Counted from the stretch's first letter, positions 9,180-17,458 are shown. The stretch is 64,000 nt of DNA from Streptomyces sp. PR69 (GCF_026420845.1 NZ_JAOWCB010000018.1:49877-113876), one strand, 5' to 3'. The notes: a model not told the origin generated them from the letters alone. Translations and numbers: made by a program.

Positions 9180-9413
9180 TCAGCATTCCCCGGACGCGGT
9201 CGCCCCCTGCATGTTCCAGGTCTCCACAGTGAACGAGTCCGGCGGCTGCTGCCGCACCGCCGCCCGTACGTCTCCGGCCGACGGAGGCGCTGACGCCCTG
9301 GGGCACGGCGCGGCCGCGCCGGCCGAGGGAGCCTGAACGCCCCACCACAGCAAGGGGACGACGCCGACGCCGGCCAGTGCCGCCGTCCATCTGCGGATGA
9401 GCAGGCTCCGCAT
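9180..9413 (-). pseudogene. Truncated secreted CdtB/EEP-nuclease-like gene, N-terminus only
   Basis: The 77-residue frame starts at an ATG with a good GAGGAG ribosome site. It has a signal peptide: a basic MRSLLIRR, a hydrophobic core ending WWGV, and an SAGAAA cleavage region. It ends TVETWNMQGATASGEC. TWNMQG is the opening strand of endonuclease/exonuclease/phosphatase proteins of the CdtB type, which are common in Streptomyces as secreted proteins of roughly 250 residues or more. Here a stop codon follows at once and none of the catalytic His/Asp motifs is present in any frame downstream. I read it as a deletion remnant. A tiny secreted peptide is a less likely alternative. Confidence 0.6.
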
Positions 9414-9570
9414 GAGTCACTCCTCAGCATCATGCCGGGCGCCGCGGCCCGGCCCACCCCGACGCTACGAACGCCCGCTCACGCCGGCATCCGCACGCAC
9501 ATGGCGCTAGCCCGACCGGTGTCACCGTTGCTCCACCCGGACGGCGCGCGCCGCTGCCCCGGCGTCATGC

Positions 9571-10116
9571 TCAGGCGGCCAGCGCAGGGGCCACGGGCGC
9601 GGCGGGGCCCGCGTCGCCGAGCAGCGGGAGGTCCCCGGGCGGGGGCGGGCCGTCGTCGCCGTGGACCAGTTCGAACCAGATGCTCTTGCCGCCCGCCCCG
9701 AGGAGCGCCTCCCCGATGCGGCAGCCGCCCCAGGCGTCGGCGAGCAGATCCAGGATCAGCAGCCCGCGGCCCCGCTCGGCGTCCGGCCCTTCCGGGATCA
9801 GCGGAACGGGGAACTCGGGGCTCGTGTCCATCACGCTCACCCGGAGCACGGGCAGCGTCCAGCGCAGCCGGACGGTCGCGGGCCCGGAGGAGTAGCAGAC
9901 GGCGTTCGCGGCAAGCTCCGACGTCAGCAGCTCGGCCCGGTCGGTGAGTTCGTGCAGCCGGTGCGCGGTGAGCACGGCGCGGAGCGTGGTCCGGGCGATG
10001 GCGGGGCCGCGGGGGTCCCGCGGGAAGTGGAGCTCGTACTCCCAGGGGTCTGCGAAGGGGATCGGGGCGGGAGTGTGTCCGCCCGGGGCCGGATGCTCGT
10101 GGTCCGCATGTGCCAT
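9571..10116 (-). CDS. Anti-sigma-factor-type ATP-binding protein (HATPase)
   Basis: A 181-residue protein with a single GHKL ATPase domain like the anti-sigma factors RsbW/SpoIIAB. The N-box is in LLTSELAANAVCYS and the glycine-rich lid in GRGLLILDLLADAWG. There is no sensor or histidine-phosphorylation domain. It probably binds a protein partner, a sigma factor or anti-anti-sigma factor. The ATG at 10116 has AGGAGG seven bases upstream; the longer frame to 10167 would run into the palindromic control region. It is divergent from an XRE regulator and DUF397 gene, the arrangement seen in WhiJ-type clusters of Streptomyces. Confidence 0.85.
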   Translation of the reverse strand: MAHADHEHPAPGGHTPAPIPFADPWEYELHFPRDPRGPAIARTTLRAVLTAHRLHELTDRAELLTSELAANAVCYSSGPATVRLRWTLPVLRVSVMDTSPEFPVPLIPEGPDAERGRGLLILDLLADAWGGCRIGEALLGAGGKSIWFELVHGDDGPPPPGDLPLLGDAGPAAPVAPALAA

Positions 10117-10144
10117 GCGGGGGCCTCCTACGGCGAGTTGAGTG

Positions 10145-10184
10145 GTGTGGCTCACACGATAGGACACCTCAACTCACGTGTGAG
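10145..10184. promoter_or_regulatory. Palindromic operator candidates between ATPase and XRE genes
   Basis: The divergent promoter region has two overlapping symmetrical elements. One is GTGTG-gct-CACAC at 10145-10157. The other is the 7-bp inverted repeat CTCACAC (10151) ... GTGTGAG (10178). A third short repeat, TTCAC-n6-GTGAA, lies just after. These are plausible sites for the neighbouring XRE regulator, acting on both genes. This is inference from position and symmetry. Confidence 0.45.
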
Positions 10185-10276
10185 GCATCTTTCACGGACG
10201 AGTGAATGCCAGGTCGGTTCACTAGACCGCCGTAACACCCGCTGCCAGACTGGCCGTTCGCTTCAGGAGAGGAACC

Positions 10277-11131
10277 ATGGCACCACGGAGCGCACCCACC
10301 GGCCGTCAGCGCCGTCTGGCCACCGAGCTGCGCCGCATGCGCGAACACGCGGGCGTTTCCATTCAGGAAGCGGCCTCGATGCTCGGCGCGGATCGCACAA
10401 TGATCTCCAACATCGAGGCCGGGCGGACCACCGTCAGCGATGAACGGGTACGGCAACTCGCCAGCCACTACAAATGCCCGGACCAGGCGCTCGTCGACGC
10501 GCTCGCGGACATGGCCAACAGCCGCAGGGCCAGGCACTGGTGGAGCGAGTACCGGGGAAAGCTGCCGGATGGGCATCTGGACGTATCAGAGTTGGAATAC
10601 CATGCCGTACGTATCCGCACAGCGCAGACGGTGCACGTGCCGGGGCTGCTTCAGACGGAAGACCATGCGCGGGCCATCTTTGAGCTTGGTGTGCCCAAGC
10701 TGTCCCGCCTCGACGTCGAGCTGCGCGTCGCACACCGCATGAGTCGGCAGTCAGTGCTCACCTGTGAGAACCCGACCCCGTACACCGGCATCATTCACGA
10801 AGCGGCACTGCGCATCGAGTTCGGTGGTCATGCGACAGCACGAGAGCAGCTGGCACGATTGGCGGACGCCGCCGACTGGCCAAACGTGACGCTGCGTGTC
10901 ATCCCCTTCAGCGCCGGAGGGTTCTACGGGGCTGGTCAGTCCATCCTGTACGCGGAAGGTGAGGTGCCACAGCTGGACACCGTCCAGTTGGACACCGCAG
11001 TCGGGGCGAGCTTCGTTGATGCGCCGTCACCGCTGGCGAACTATCGTTCCCTTCTGGACCTGATGGAGGAGTCGGCGCTGCCTCCGAAAGAGTCGCAGGA
11101 GTTGATCCGGTCCATCAGGCGGGATCTCTGA
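10277..11131 (+). CDS. WhiJ-type XRE regulator with DUF5753 domain
   Basis: A 284-residue regulator. An N-terminal helix-turn-helix (about residues 12-70: LRRMREHAGVSIQEAASMLG, TMISNIEAGRTTVS) is followed by the DUF5753 effector domain (YHAVRIRTAQTVHVPGLLQT, LRVIPFSAGGFYG). Members of this group occur in many copies per Streptomyces genome; WhiJ represses development. The start has GGAGAGG upstream. A DUF397 gene follows after 14 bases and an ATPase gene is divergent, so the three form a typical regulatory module. It probably controls the palindromic region at its own promoter. Confidence 0.93.
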   Translation: MAPRSAPTGRQRRLATELRRMREHAGVSIQEAASMLGADRTMISNIEAGRTTVSDERVRQLASHYKCPDQALVDALADMANSRRARHWWSEYRGKLPDGHLDVSELEYHAVRIRTAQTVHVPGLLQTEDHARAIFELGVPKLSRLDVELRVAHRMSRQSVLTCENPTPYTGIIHEAALRIEFGGHATAREQLARLADAADWPNVTLRVIPFSAGGFYGAGQSILYAEGEVPQLDTVQLDTAVGASFVDAPSPLANYRSLLDLMEESALPPKESQELIRSIRRDL

Positions 11132-11145
11132 GAGGACCGAGAACA

Positions 11146-11337
11146 GTGACCGCATTCGAGTGGAAGCGCGCGAGCTACTGCAGCGGCGGCGGGAACAACT
11201 GCGTAGAAATCGCGCTCCTCGACGACCGCACCGTGGGCATACGGGACAGCGTGCGACCGACGCCGGTCATCACCGTCCCGCGCGCCGCGCTGGAACAGCT
11301 CCTCGCCGGGGTGCGGGCCGGGGCCCTCGGGGGCTGA
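11146..11337 (+). CDS. DUF397 protein
   Basis: A 63-residue DUF397 protein, the usual small partner of XRE/DUF5753 regulators. Family features are FEWKRASYCSGGGNNCVEIA, the RDSVRPTPVITVP core and the final hydrophobic helix. In WhiJ-type systems the DUF397 protein is thought to modulate its cognate regulator. The GTG start follows GAGAGGACCGAGAAC and is 14 bases after the XRE gene, so both are one transcript. Confidence 0.93.
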   Translation: MTAFEWKRASYCSGGGNNCVEIALLDDRTVGIRDSVRPTPVITVPRAALEQLLAGVRAGALGG

Positions 11338-11351
11338 CCGCCCCCCGAGAC

Positions 11352-12482
11352 TCAGACCGCCGCCGCCGTGCGGCGGACCGTCGTCGCGATCGTCGCCGAG
11401 CCGACCACGCGCGTGCCGTCGTACAGGACGATCGCCTGGCCCGGGGCCACGCCCCGCACCGGCTCGGCGAAGGTGACGTACAGCTCGTCGCCGACCGGCT
11501 CCGCGGTGACCTCCGTCTCGCCGCCGTGGGCGCGGAGCTGCGCGGTGTACGTGCCGGGGCCCGAGGGGGCCGTGCCGCACCAGCGGGGCTTGACAGCGGT
11601 GAGGGCGGTGACGTCGAGGGCGGCCGCGGGGCCGACGGTGACCGTGTTGTTCACCGGCGAGATGTCCAGGACGTACCGCGGCTTGCCGTCCGGCGCGGGG
11701 TGGCCGAGGCGGAGGCCCTTGCGCTGGCCGATGGTGAAGCCGTACGCGCCCTCGTGAGTGCCGAGCTTCGCGCCGGACTCGTCGACGATGTCACCCTCCG
11801 CCTTGCCCAGGCGGGAGGCGAGGAAGCCCTGGGTGTCGCCGTCGGCGATAAAGCAGATGTCGTGGCTGTCGGGCTTCTTCGCCACGGCCAGGCCCCGGCG
11901 CTCGGCCTCCGCGCGGATCTCGTCCTTGGTGGTGAGGGTGTCGCCGAGCGGGAACATCGCGTGGGCGAGCTGCTTCTCGTCGAGCACGCCGAGGACATAC
12001 GACTGGTCCTTGGCCATGTCGCTGGCGCGGTGCAGCTCGCGGCTGCCGTCCTCGCGGGTGACGACCGTCGCGTAGTGGCCGGTGCAGACCGCGTCAAAGC
12101 CGAGGGCCAGGGCCTTGTCGAGCAGCGCCGCGAACTTGATCTTCTCGTTGCAGCGAAGGCAGGGATTGGGCGTGCGCCCGGCCTCGTACTCCGCGATGAA
12201 GTCCTCGACGACGTCCTCGCGGAAGCGCTCGGCGAGGTCCCAGACGTAGAAGGGGATGCCGATGACGTCGGCGGCCCGGCGGGCGTCCCGGGAGTCCTCG
12301 ATGGTGCAGCAGCCGCGAGCGCCCGTACGGAAGGACTGGGGGTTCGCGGAGAGCGCCAGATGCACCCCGGTGACATCGTGCCCCGCTTCAGCGGCGCGGG
12401 CGGCGGCGACGGCGGAGTCCACGCCTCCGGACATGGCGGCGAGGACCCGGAGCGGGCGGGGGCGCGGGGAAGTCTCAGTCAT
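11352..12482 (-). CDS. mnmA: tRNA-specific 2-thiouridylase
   Basis: MnmA adenylates and then thiolates U34 of Lys, Glu and Gln tRNAs. The 376-residue product has the PP-loop SGGVDSA (residues 18-24), the first catalytic cysteine in NPCLRCNEKIKF, the second in HDICFIADGD, and the C-terminal beta-barrel region. It receives sulfur from a cysteine desulfurase; such a gene lies about 2.5 kb upstream on the same strand, with a WGR gene and an opposing amidase gene between. The ATG at 12482 begins MTETSPRPRPLRVL. Confidence 0.96.
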   Translation of the reverse strand: MTETSPRPRPLRVLAAMSGGVDSAVAAARAAEAGHDVTGVHLALSANPQSFRTGARGCCTIEDSRDARRAADVIGIPFYVWDLAERFREDVVEDFIAEYEAGRTPNPCLRCNEKIKFAALLDKALALGFDAVCTGHYATVVTREDGSRELHRASDMAKDQSYVLGVLDEKQLAHAMFPLGDTLTTKDEIRAEAERRGLAVAKKPDSHDICFIADGDTQGFLASRLGKAEGDIVDESGAKLGTHEGAYGFTIGQRKGLRLGHPAPDGKPRYVLDISPVNNTVTVGPAAALDVTALTAVKPRWCGTAPSGPGTYTAQLRAHGGETEVTAEPVGDELYVTFAEPVRGVAPGQAIVLYDGTRVVGSATIATTVRRTAAAV

Positions 12483-12542
12483 AGCCCTACCAGGGTACGG
12501 GCCGGGGGAACCGAAAGCTTGCGCGTATGCGTTGTGGTTCGC

Positions 12543-13235
12543 ATGGGGAGCGATGACAGGCAGCAGCGGCACAAGCGTCACCTCGGCAGGCGGGCCGTGC
12601 TGCTGGGAGGCGGCGCGGCCCTCGTCGGCGGGGGCGTCTGGGCACAGGACGAGATCCGGCGCGTATGGCGCGGCATGCCCTGGGCGCGCAAGCCCCGCAA
12701 GGAGGGTGAGCTGGATCACGCGGGCGCGGAGTGGATCGCGGCGAATCCGGCGAACTGGCGGCTGGCCGACCGCCCCGACGACTACCGGATCGACCGGGTG
12801 ATCATCCATGTCGTCCAGGGCAGCTATCCGACGGCGCTGAAGGTCTTCAAGGACCCCTTGCACGGAGCGGCGACCCACTACGTCGTCCGCAAGGACGGCC
12901 ATGTGGCGCAGATGATCCGCGAGCTGGACGTGGCGTTCCACGCGGGCGACCGCGGCTACAACGAACGCAGCGTGGGGATCGAGCACGAGGGGTTCGTGGA
13001 CCGCCCGGAGGACTTCACGGACGCGATGTACGAGGCGTCGGCGAAGCTCACGGCGGGGATCTGCGCCCGGTACGGCATGCCGGTCGACCGGAAGCATGTC
13101 ATCGGCCATGTGGAGGTCCCGGGGACCGATCACACGGACCCCGGGCCGCACTGGGACTGGGACCGGTACCTGAAGCTGGTGCGAGCGGCGGCCAAGGCTG
13201 AGCAGAGCGAGCAGGCCGATCAGGCCGGAGCCTGA
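12543..13235 (+). CDS. Tat-exported N-acetylmuramoyl-L-alanine amidase
   Basis: A 230-residue Amidase_2 family peptidoglycan hydrolase that cuts between MurNAc and the peptide stem. The N-terminus has a twin-arginine stretch (GRRAVLLGG) followed by a hydrophobic run, so Tat export is likely. The amidase domain shows the zinc histidine in VIIHVVQG, AATHYVVRKDG, the VGIEHEG strand and HTDPGPHWDWDRY near the C-terminus. The start codon is uncertain: ATG 12543 has no clear ribosome site and a GTG lies 9 bases upstream. It is divergent from mnmA. Confidence 0.88.
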   Translation: MGSDDRQQRHKRHLGRRAVLLGGGAALVGGGVWAQDEIRRVWRGMPWARKPRKEGELDHAGAEWIAANPANWRLADRPDDYRIDRVIIHVVQGSYPTALKVFKDPLHGAATHYVVRKDGHVAQMIRELDVAFHAGDRGYNERSVGIEHEGFVDRPEDFTDAMYEASAKLTAGICARYGMPVDRKHVIGHVEVPGTDHTDPGPHWDWDRYLKLVRAAAKAEQSEQADQAGA

Positions 13236-13262
13236 GAGACCGGTCGCAGCGCGAGGACGGCC

Positions 13263-13282
13263 CCAGGCGGGTGACCGCCTGG
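13263..13282 (+). terminator. Small hairpin after the amidase gene
   Basis: CCAGGCGG and CCGCCTGG pair perfectly around the loop GTGA, 28 bases after the amidase stop codon. It precedes a larger hairpin and may add to termination. Confidence 0.5.
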
Positions 13283-13294
13283 CGTCGAGGGCCT

Positions 13295-13349
13295 GACCGG
13301 GGCCCGTCACCGGCGGCCGCTGCCGCGCCGCCGGTGACGGGCCCCGGTC
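13295..13349. terminator. Strong bidirectional terminator
   Basis: A perfect inverted repeat with 23-base arms (13295-13317 and 13327-13349) and a 9-base loop lies between the convergent amidase and WGR genes. Its right arm includes the first two bases of the WGR gene stop codon. No T-run is present, as is normal in this genus. It should stop transcripts from both sides. Confidence 0.85.
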
Positions 13350-14796
13350 ACAGCAGCCGCCGGATGTCGCCGCGGACGCGGTAGAAGCCGCCGGCGGCCG
13401 GGTGCAGCGCGTCGACCACGTACCGCGCGCCGGGCTCCCGTATCGCGCGGGGGAACTGGACGTTCCAGGAGGGCTCGTAGCCCTCGGACACCACGTGGAC
13501 GCGCAGCCGGCCGCCGTCCTGTACGCACTCGACGACGACCGCTCCGGCGGGGGCGTCGGCGACGGCGGTCACCGCGCCCGCGGCCGTGACGGGCGCGTAC
13601 GACGGCAGGGCTGCGGCGAGCTTGACGTCCCGCGGCTGGGGAACCGTGCCCTGCTGGGCCGCGGCGACGGCCGTCTCGCTCGCGTCCACGCAGACCAGGG
13701 AGCCGTCCGTGGTCACCAGATACAGCCGCTCGTCGCGGTACTGCATCGACAGGGCCGAGCCGCCGCCGGTGCCGAGCTTCCACAGCCGGGTGCCGTCCCG
13801 GTCGAAGCAGTAGACGGACGAGGCGGCGTCGCCGGCGAAGACGAACCGGCCGCCGGGCGAGGCGGCGCACGAGTACACCGCGCTGTCGCAGGCGTAGGTG
13901 GCCTCGATCGCGCCGGTCGCCTTCGACAGCCGCTGGACCACGCGATACGCCGTGCCCGCGTACACGGCGTCGTCCTCCTGCCAGCCGAACAGCACGCCGC
14001 CCTTGGTGGGCGTGTGCCACAGCTCGCCGCCGCCGTCGGGCGCGTAGGCGGTGACTCCGCGGTGGTGGCCGTGGTAGACGGCGCGGTCGTCGGCGCGGAC
14101 CATCCAGGCGTGCTCGCCCTGGCTGCGGCGGGCCCACTGGTGCTCGTCCTCGTGGTCGATGACGGTCAGCCTGCCGTCGCGGTCCGAGACGTCCAGGACG
14201 CCCTCGTGGATGTCCAGCCAGAAGATGTCGACGTCCGCCGCGATGTCGTACGCCGCGAACGGCAGCTTCGAGGACAGGTCGTAGACCTTGCCGTCGTCGC
14301 AGCCCGCGTAGATCCAGAAGTCGTCGGCGACCAGGCACTTGACGCCGTCCGGCAGGCTGAAGCGGGCCAGCACGCCGCCGTCGTGGTCCAGGGTGTACAC
14401 ATCGCCCGCCTGATTGCCCACCCAGCAGTGCTCGTCGTCGACATGGATGCCGAACGCCGACGAGCCGGTGCGGAACCGCCACAGCACGGGCGCCACGGCG
14501 CGTGCGGTGGACGGCGCCGACGCCACCTGACGGCGGGTCACCGGACGTGGCGCGCGCTGCCCGGGGACAGCGGGGGCGTACCCGCTGCGGACCTTCTCCC
14601 CGACCTTCTTCGCGGCGGCGGCGCGCGCCTTCTCCGCGGTGGGGAAGGTCGTCGTCTGCGTCTGCCCGGCCGCGCCGATCCGCCCGTACCGCACCGTCAC
14701 CACCATGCCGTCGACGGCCACTTCATAGAACTTGTGCGCGCCGCCGCCTTCCTGCGACAGCTCCAGATACGTCGTCGAGACCGCGGACCCGGTCAT
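13348..14796 (-). CDS. WGR domain protein with beta-propeller repeats
   Basis: A 482-residue protein. Residues ~8-75 form a WGR-like domain (YLELSQEGGGAHKFYEVAV, VTVRYGRIG, FPTAEKARAAAAKKV). WGR domains occur in PARPs and bind nucleic acid. The rest is a PQQ/WD-type beta-propeller with repeated aspartate-rich blades (GNQAGDVYTLDHDGGVL, YAGCDDGKVYDLS, VFAGDAASSVYCFDRDG, LYLVTTDGSLVCVDA). There is no signal peptide, so it acts in the cytoplasm. No catalytic domain is visible. The ATG at 14796 has GGGGAGGGG six bases before it. Function unknown; a nucleic-acid-linked scaffold is a guess. Confidence 0.85.
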   Translation of the reverse strand: MTGSAVSTTYLELSQEGGGAHKFYEVAVDGMVVTVRYGRIGAAGQTQTTTFPTAEKARAAAAKKVGEKVRSGYAPAVPGQRAPRPVTRRQVASAPSTARAVAPVLWRFRTGSSAFGIHVDDEHCWVGNQAGDVYTLDHDGGVLARFSLPDGVKCLVADDFWIYAGCDDGKVYDLSSKLPFAAYDIAADVDIFWLDIHEGVLDVSDRDGRLTVIDHEDEHQWARRSQGEHAWMVRADDRAVYHGHHRGVTAYAPDGGGELWHTPTKGGVLFGWQEDDAVYAGTAYRVVQRLSKATGAIEATYACDSAVYSCAASPGGRFVFAGDAASSVYCFDRDGTRLWKLGTGGGSALSMQYRDERLYLVTTDGSLVCVDASETAVAAAQQGTVPQPRDVKLAAALPSYAPVTAAGAVTAVADAPAGAVVVECVQDGGRLRVHVVSEGYEPSWNVQFPRAIREPGARYVVDALHPAAGGFYRVRGDIRRLL

Positions 14797-14940
14797 GGCA
14801 CACCCCTCCCCAGGACGGACCCGCGGCCTTCCGGCGGGTCCCACTGTTCACACCGTAGAAGGGGGCACTGACAATCGCCCCGCGACCAATCGCCGGGCGA
14901 CGCGGGGCGATCCGGTCCGGTCGGATGGGCCGTACGGCTG

Positions 14941-16104
14941 TCAGGTGAGGCCCGCCGTGCGGGCGCGTTCCACCGCTGGGCCGATGGCCTCCGCCAGCGC
15001 GTCCACGTCCGCCTTGGCAGAGGTGTGGCCGAGGCTGAAGCGGAGGGTGCCGCGGGCCAGGTCCGGGGCGCTGCCGGTGGCCAGCAGGACATGGCTGGGC
15101 TGGGCGACGCCCGCCGTGCAGGCGGAGCCCGTGGAGCACTGGATGCCCTGGGCGTCGAGCAGGAGCAGCAGCGAGTCGCCCTCGCAGCCGGGGAAGGTGA
15201 AGTGCGCGTTGGCGGGGAGCCGGTCGCCGGGGTCGCCGCCGAGGATCGCGTCCGGGACGGCGCGGCGTACGGCGTCGATGAGCGCGTCGCGCAGCGCGCC
15301 GACCTCGCGGGCGAACTGCTCGCGGCGCTCGGCGGCGAGGCGGCCGGCCACGGCGAAGGCGGCGATCGCGGGTGTGTCGAGGGTGCCCGAGCGGACCTGG
15401 CGCTCCTGGCCGCCGCCGTGCAGGACGGGGACGGGGCTGTGGTCGCGGCCGAGCAGCAGCGCGCCGATGCCGTATGGGCCGCCGATCTTGTGGCCGGAGA
15501 CGGTCATCGCGGCGAGGCCGGAGCGCTCGAAGGAGACATCGAGCTGGCCGACGGCCTGGACGGCGTCGGAATGCAGCGGAATGCCGAATTCCGCCGCTAC
15601 GGCGGAGAGTTCGGCAATGGGGAGGACCGTTCCGATCTCGTTGTTCGCCCACATGACGGTGGCGAGCGCGACATCGCCGGGGTTGCGCTCGATGGACTCC
15701 CGCAGGGCCTCCGGGTGCACCCGCCCGTATCCGTCGACCGGCAGATACTCGACGTTCGCGCCCTCGTGCTCGGCGAGCCAGTCGACCGCGTCGAGGACGG
15801 CGTGGTGCTCGACGGGGCTGGCCAGGACGCGTGTGCGCGCCGGGTCGGCGTCCCGCCGCGCCCAGTACAGCCCCTTGACGGCGAGATTGTCGGCCTCGGT
15901 GCCGCCGGAGGTGAAGACCACTTCGCTGGGCCGTGCGCCCAGCGCCTCGGCGAGCGTCTCGCGCGCCTCCTCGACGGTGCGGCGGGCGCGGCGGCCCGCT
16001 GCGTGCAGGGCGGAGGCGTTGCCGGTGACGGTCAGCTGGGCGGTCAGCGCCTCAACGGCCTCCGGCAGCATGGGAGTGGTCGCGGCGTGGTCGAGGTAAA
16101 CCAT
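14941..16104 (-). CDS. Cysteine desulfurase (NifS/IscS family)
   Basis: A PLP enzyme of 387 residues that converts cysteine to alanine and passes on the sulfur as a persulfide. The PLP lysine is K206 in SGHKIGGPYG. The catalytic loop is QCSTGSACTAG, with C329 in the GSAC position that is catalytic in IscS. Also present is the N-terminal YLDHAATTP and VMWANNEIGT. As the group-I type desulfurase close to mnmA it is the likely sulfur source for tRNA thiolation, and perhaps Fe-S assembly. The ATG at 16104 begins MVYLDH. Confidence 0.94.
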   Translation of the reverse strand: MVYLDHAATTPMLPEAVEALTAQLTVTGNASALHAAGRRARRTVEEARETLAEALGARPSEVVFTSGGTEADNLAVKGLYWARRDADPARTRVLASPVEHHAVLDAVDWLAEHEGANVEYLPVDGYGRVHPEALRESIERNPGDVALATVMWANNEIGTVLPIAELSAVAAEFGIPLHSDAVQAVGQLDVSFERSGLAAMTVSGHKIGGPYGIGALLLGRDHSPVPVLHGGGQERQVRSGTLDTPAIAAFAVAGRLAAERREQFAREVGALRDALIDAVRRAVPDAILGGDPGDRLPANAHFTFPGCEGDSLLLLLDAQGIQCSTGSACTAGVAQPSHVLLATGSAPDLARGTLRFSLGHTSAKADVDALAEAIGPAVERARTAGLT

Positions 16105-16225
16105 GGTGGCCTCGATTCTACGAGGCGGAGCGGGGGCGCGGACGCGGCGCAGGGGCGCACGGTCGCCCTCGTACGCCCCTGACCGCGGTCGCGCCCGGCC
16201 GGCGCGCGGTCGGCAGATCGGCTCG

Positions 16226-16549
16226 TCAGCCGCCGAACGTCCAGATCACCGTCCCGTTGACCGTGACCAGCACGGCCAGCGCCACGAGATCGGCGACGCC
16301 CAGCGCCAGGCCGAGCAGGGCGCGCCCGCGGCGCGCGGTCCCCCGGCGGAGGGCGGTCGCGGCCAGACCGATGGCGATCGGGCCGAGCAGGAGGTTCATC
16401 ACGAGCAGGCCGACGAGGCCGAGGACGAAGGAGGCCACGGCCATGCCGTCGGCGGCGGACGCCGCGCTCCGGGGACGGCCCCAGTCGGCTGTGGACACGG
16501 TGGACACGGTGGACACGGTGGGCTCGGTGGGCGTGTGCTGCAGGAGCAT
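16226..16549 (-). CDS. DUF4190-type small membrane protein
   Basis: A 107-residue protein with a hydrophilic N-terminus containing a 9-base tandem repeat (encoding VST three times) and two membrane segments: FVLGLVGLLVMNLLLGPIAIGLAA and ALLGLALGVADLVALAVLVTV in short. The first hydrophobic hairpin followed by RRGTARRGRALLGLALG is the DUF4190 pattern. The ATG at 16549 is 8 bases after the stop of the other small membrane gene, so they form one unit, divergent from the TetR gene. Confidence 0.75.
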   Translation of the reverse strand: MLLQHTPTEPTVSTVSTVSTADWGRPRSAASAADGMAVASFVLGLVGLLVMNLLLGPIAIGLAATALRRGTARRGRALLGLALGVADLVALAVLVTVNGTVIWTFGG

Positions 16550-16557
16550 GGGCCTTC

Positions 16558-16719
16558 TCAGCTCCTTCCGAGGCGGGTGGAACGGCGCTCGCGCACCGCG
16601 AAGACGATCAGCCATACGCCGATGACGGCGGCGGCCGGGACGCTTGCGGCTGCGGGGAGCTGGACCACGGCGCCCAGCATGATTCCCAGAAGGAGAAGCG
16701 CTGCGACGAGGGCGATCAT
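16558..16719 (-). CDS. Small two-helix membrane protein
   Basis: A product of about 53 residues, almost entirely two hydrophobic helices (IALVAALLLLGIMLGAVV and AAAVIGVWLIVFAV) with a basic tail RERRSTRLGRS. I prefer the ATG at 16719, six bases after GAAAGG; ATG 16725 and GTG 16740 are alternatives. It lies directly beside the palindrome at 16733-16760 and is the first gene of the unit opposite the TetR regulator, so is probably its target. Function unknown. Confidence 0.65.
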   Translation of the reverse strand: MIALVAALLLLGIMLGAVVQLPAAASVPAAAVIGVWLIVFAVRERRSTRLGRS

Positions 16720-16732
16720 CGTCATCCTTTCG

Positions 16733-16760
16733 GTGAACACTTGTGAGTACGACTGTTCAC
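16733..16760. promoter_or_regulatory. Operator candidate for the TetR regulator
   Basis: GTGAACA (16733-16739) and TGTTCAC (16754-16760) form a perfect 7-bp inverted repeat with 21 bases between centres, in the gap between the TetR gene and the small membrane-protein genes. Position and symmetry suggest that the TetR protein binds here and controls both directions. The left arm overlaps the start region of the small membrane gene. Confidence 0.5.
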
Positions 16761-16814
16761 TGACTAGCCAGTCTACTCTTCCCGTATCCAGCGAACGGCT
16801 GTTTACTGAATGTC

Positions 16815-17432
16815 ATGAGTCACACCCTCGGCATCCGTCAGGCCCAGAAGCAGAAGACCCGTCAGGCTCTCTTGGACGCAGCGCTCCAGCTCCTGGAGGA
16901 CCAGAGCCTGAGCAGCCTCGGCCTGCGCGAGGTGACACGTGCCGTGGGTGTCGCGCCGACCGCGTTCTACCGGCACTTCCGGGACACGGCGGATCTCGGG
17001 GTCGCCCTCGTCGAGGAGACGCTCGGCAGCCTGCACGCCACGATCGGCGAGGCGCTCGGGGACTCCCGAGACGAGCGGCGGATCGACCGTACGGTGGCGC
17101 TCATCGCCGCCCTCGTACGGGACTCCCCCGCGCATGTCCGCTTTGTCGCGCGCGAGCGGCACGGAGGCGTGCGGCAGGTGCGGGAGGCGATAGGGGCGCA
17201 ACTGCGGCTGTTCGCCGAGGAGGTGGCGGCGGCGTTCGCGCGGGAGCCGGAGTCGGCGGGGTGGGACGAGGACGATCTGCTGATGCTGGCCGGCGTCTAT
17301 GTCGACCATATGGTGATGACGGCGAGCGCCCTGCTGGAGGCGGGCCCCGAGGAGGCTGAGCGGATCTGCTCGCTGGCGCGGCGTCAGCTGAGGCTGGTGA
17401 GCCTGGGCAGAAAGCACTGGCTGGACGGCTGA
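16815..17432 (+). CDS. TetR-family regulator
   Basis: A 205-residue regulator with an N-terminal HTH (residues ~15-62: TRQALLDAALQLLEDQSLSSL, LREVTRAVGVAPTAFYRHF) and an all-helical C-terminal ligand domain. The YRHFRDTADLGVALVEE region resembles the FabR/fatty-acid group of TetR proteins, but the ligand is not known. No Shine-Dalgarno is visible before the ATG, so it may be leaderless. It is divergent from two small membrane-protein genes, with a palindrome in between. Confidence 0.9.
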   Translation: MSHTLGIRQAQKQKTRQALLDAALQLLEDQSLSSLGLREVTRAVGVAPTAFYRHFRDTADLGVALVEETLGSLHATIGEALGDSRDERRIDRTVALIAALVRDSPAHVRFVARERHGGVRQVREAIGAQLRLFAEEVAAAFAREPESAGWDEDDLLMLAGVYVDHMVMTASALLEAGPEEAERICSLARRQLRLVSLGRKHWLDG

Positions 17433-17458
17433 CCGCGCGCCCCACGGGAACGCGAGAG

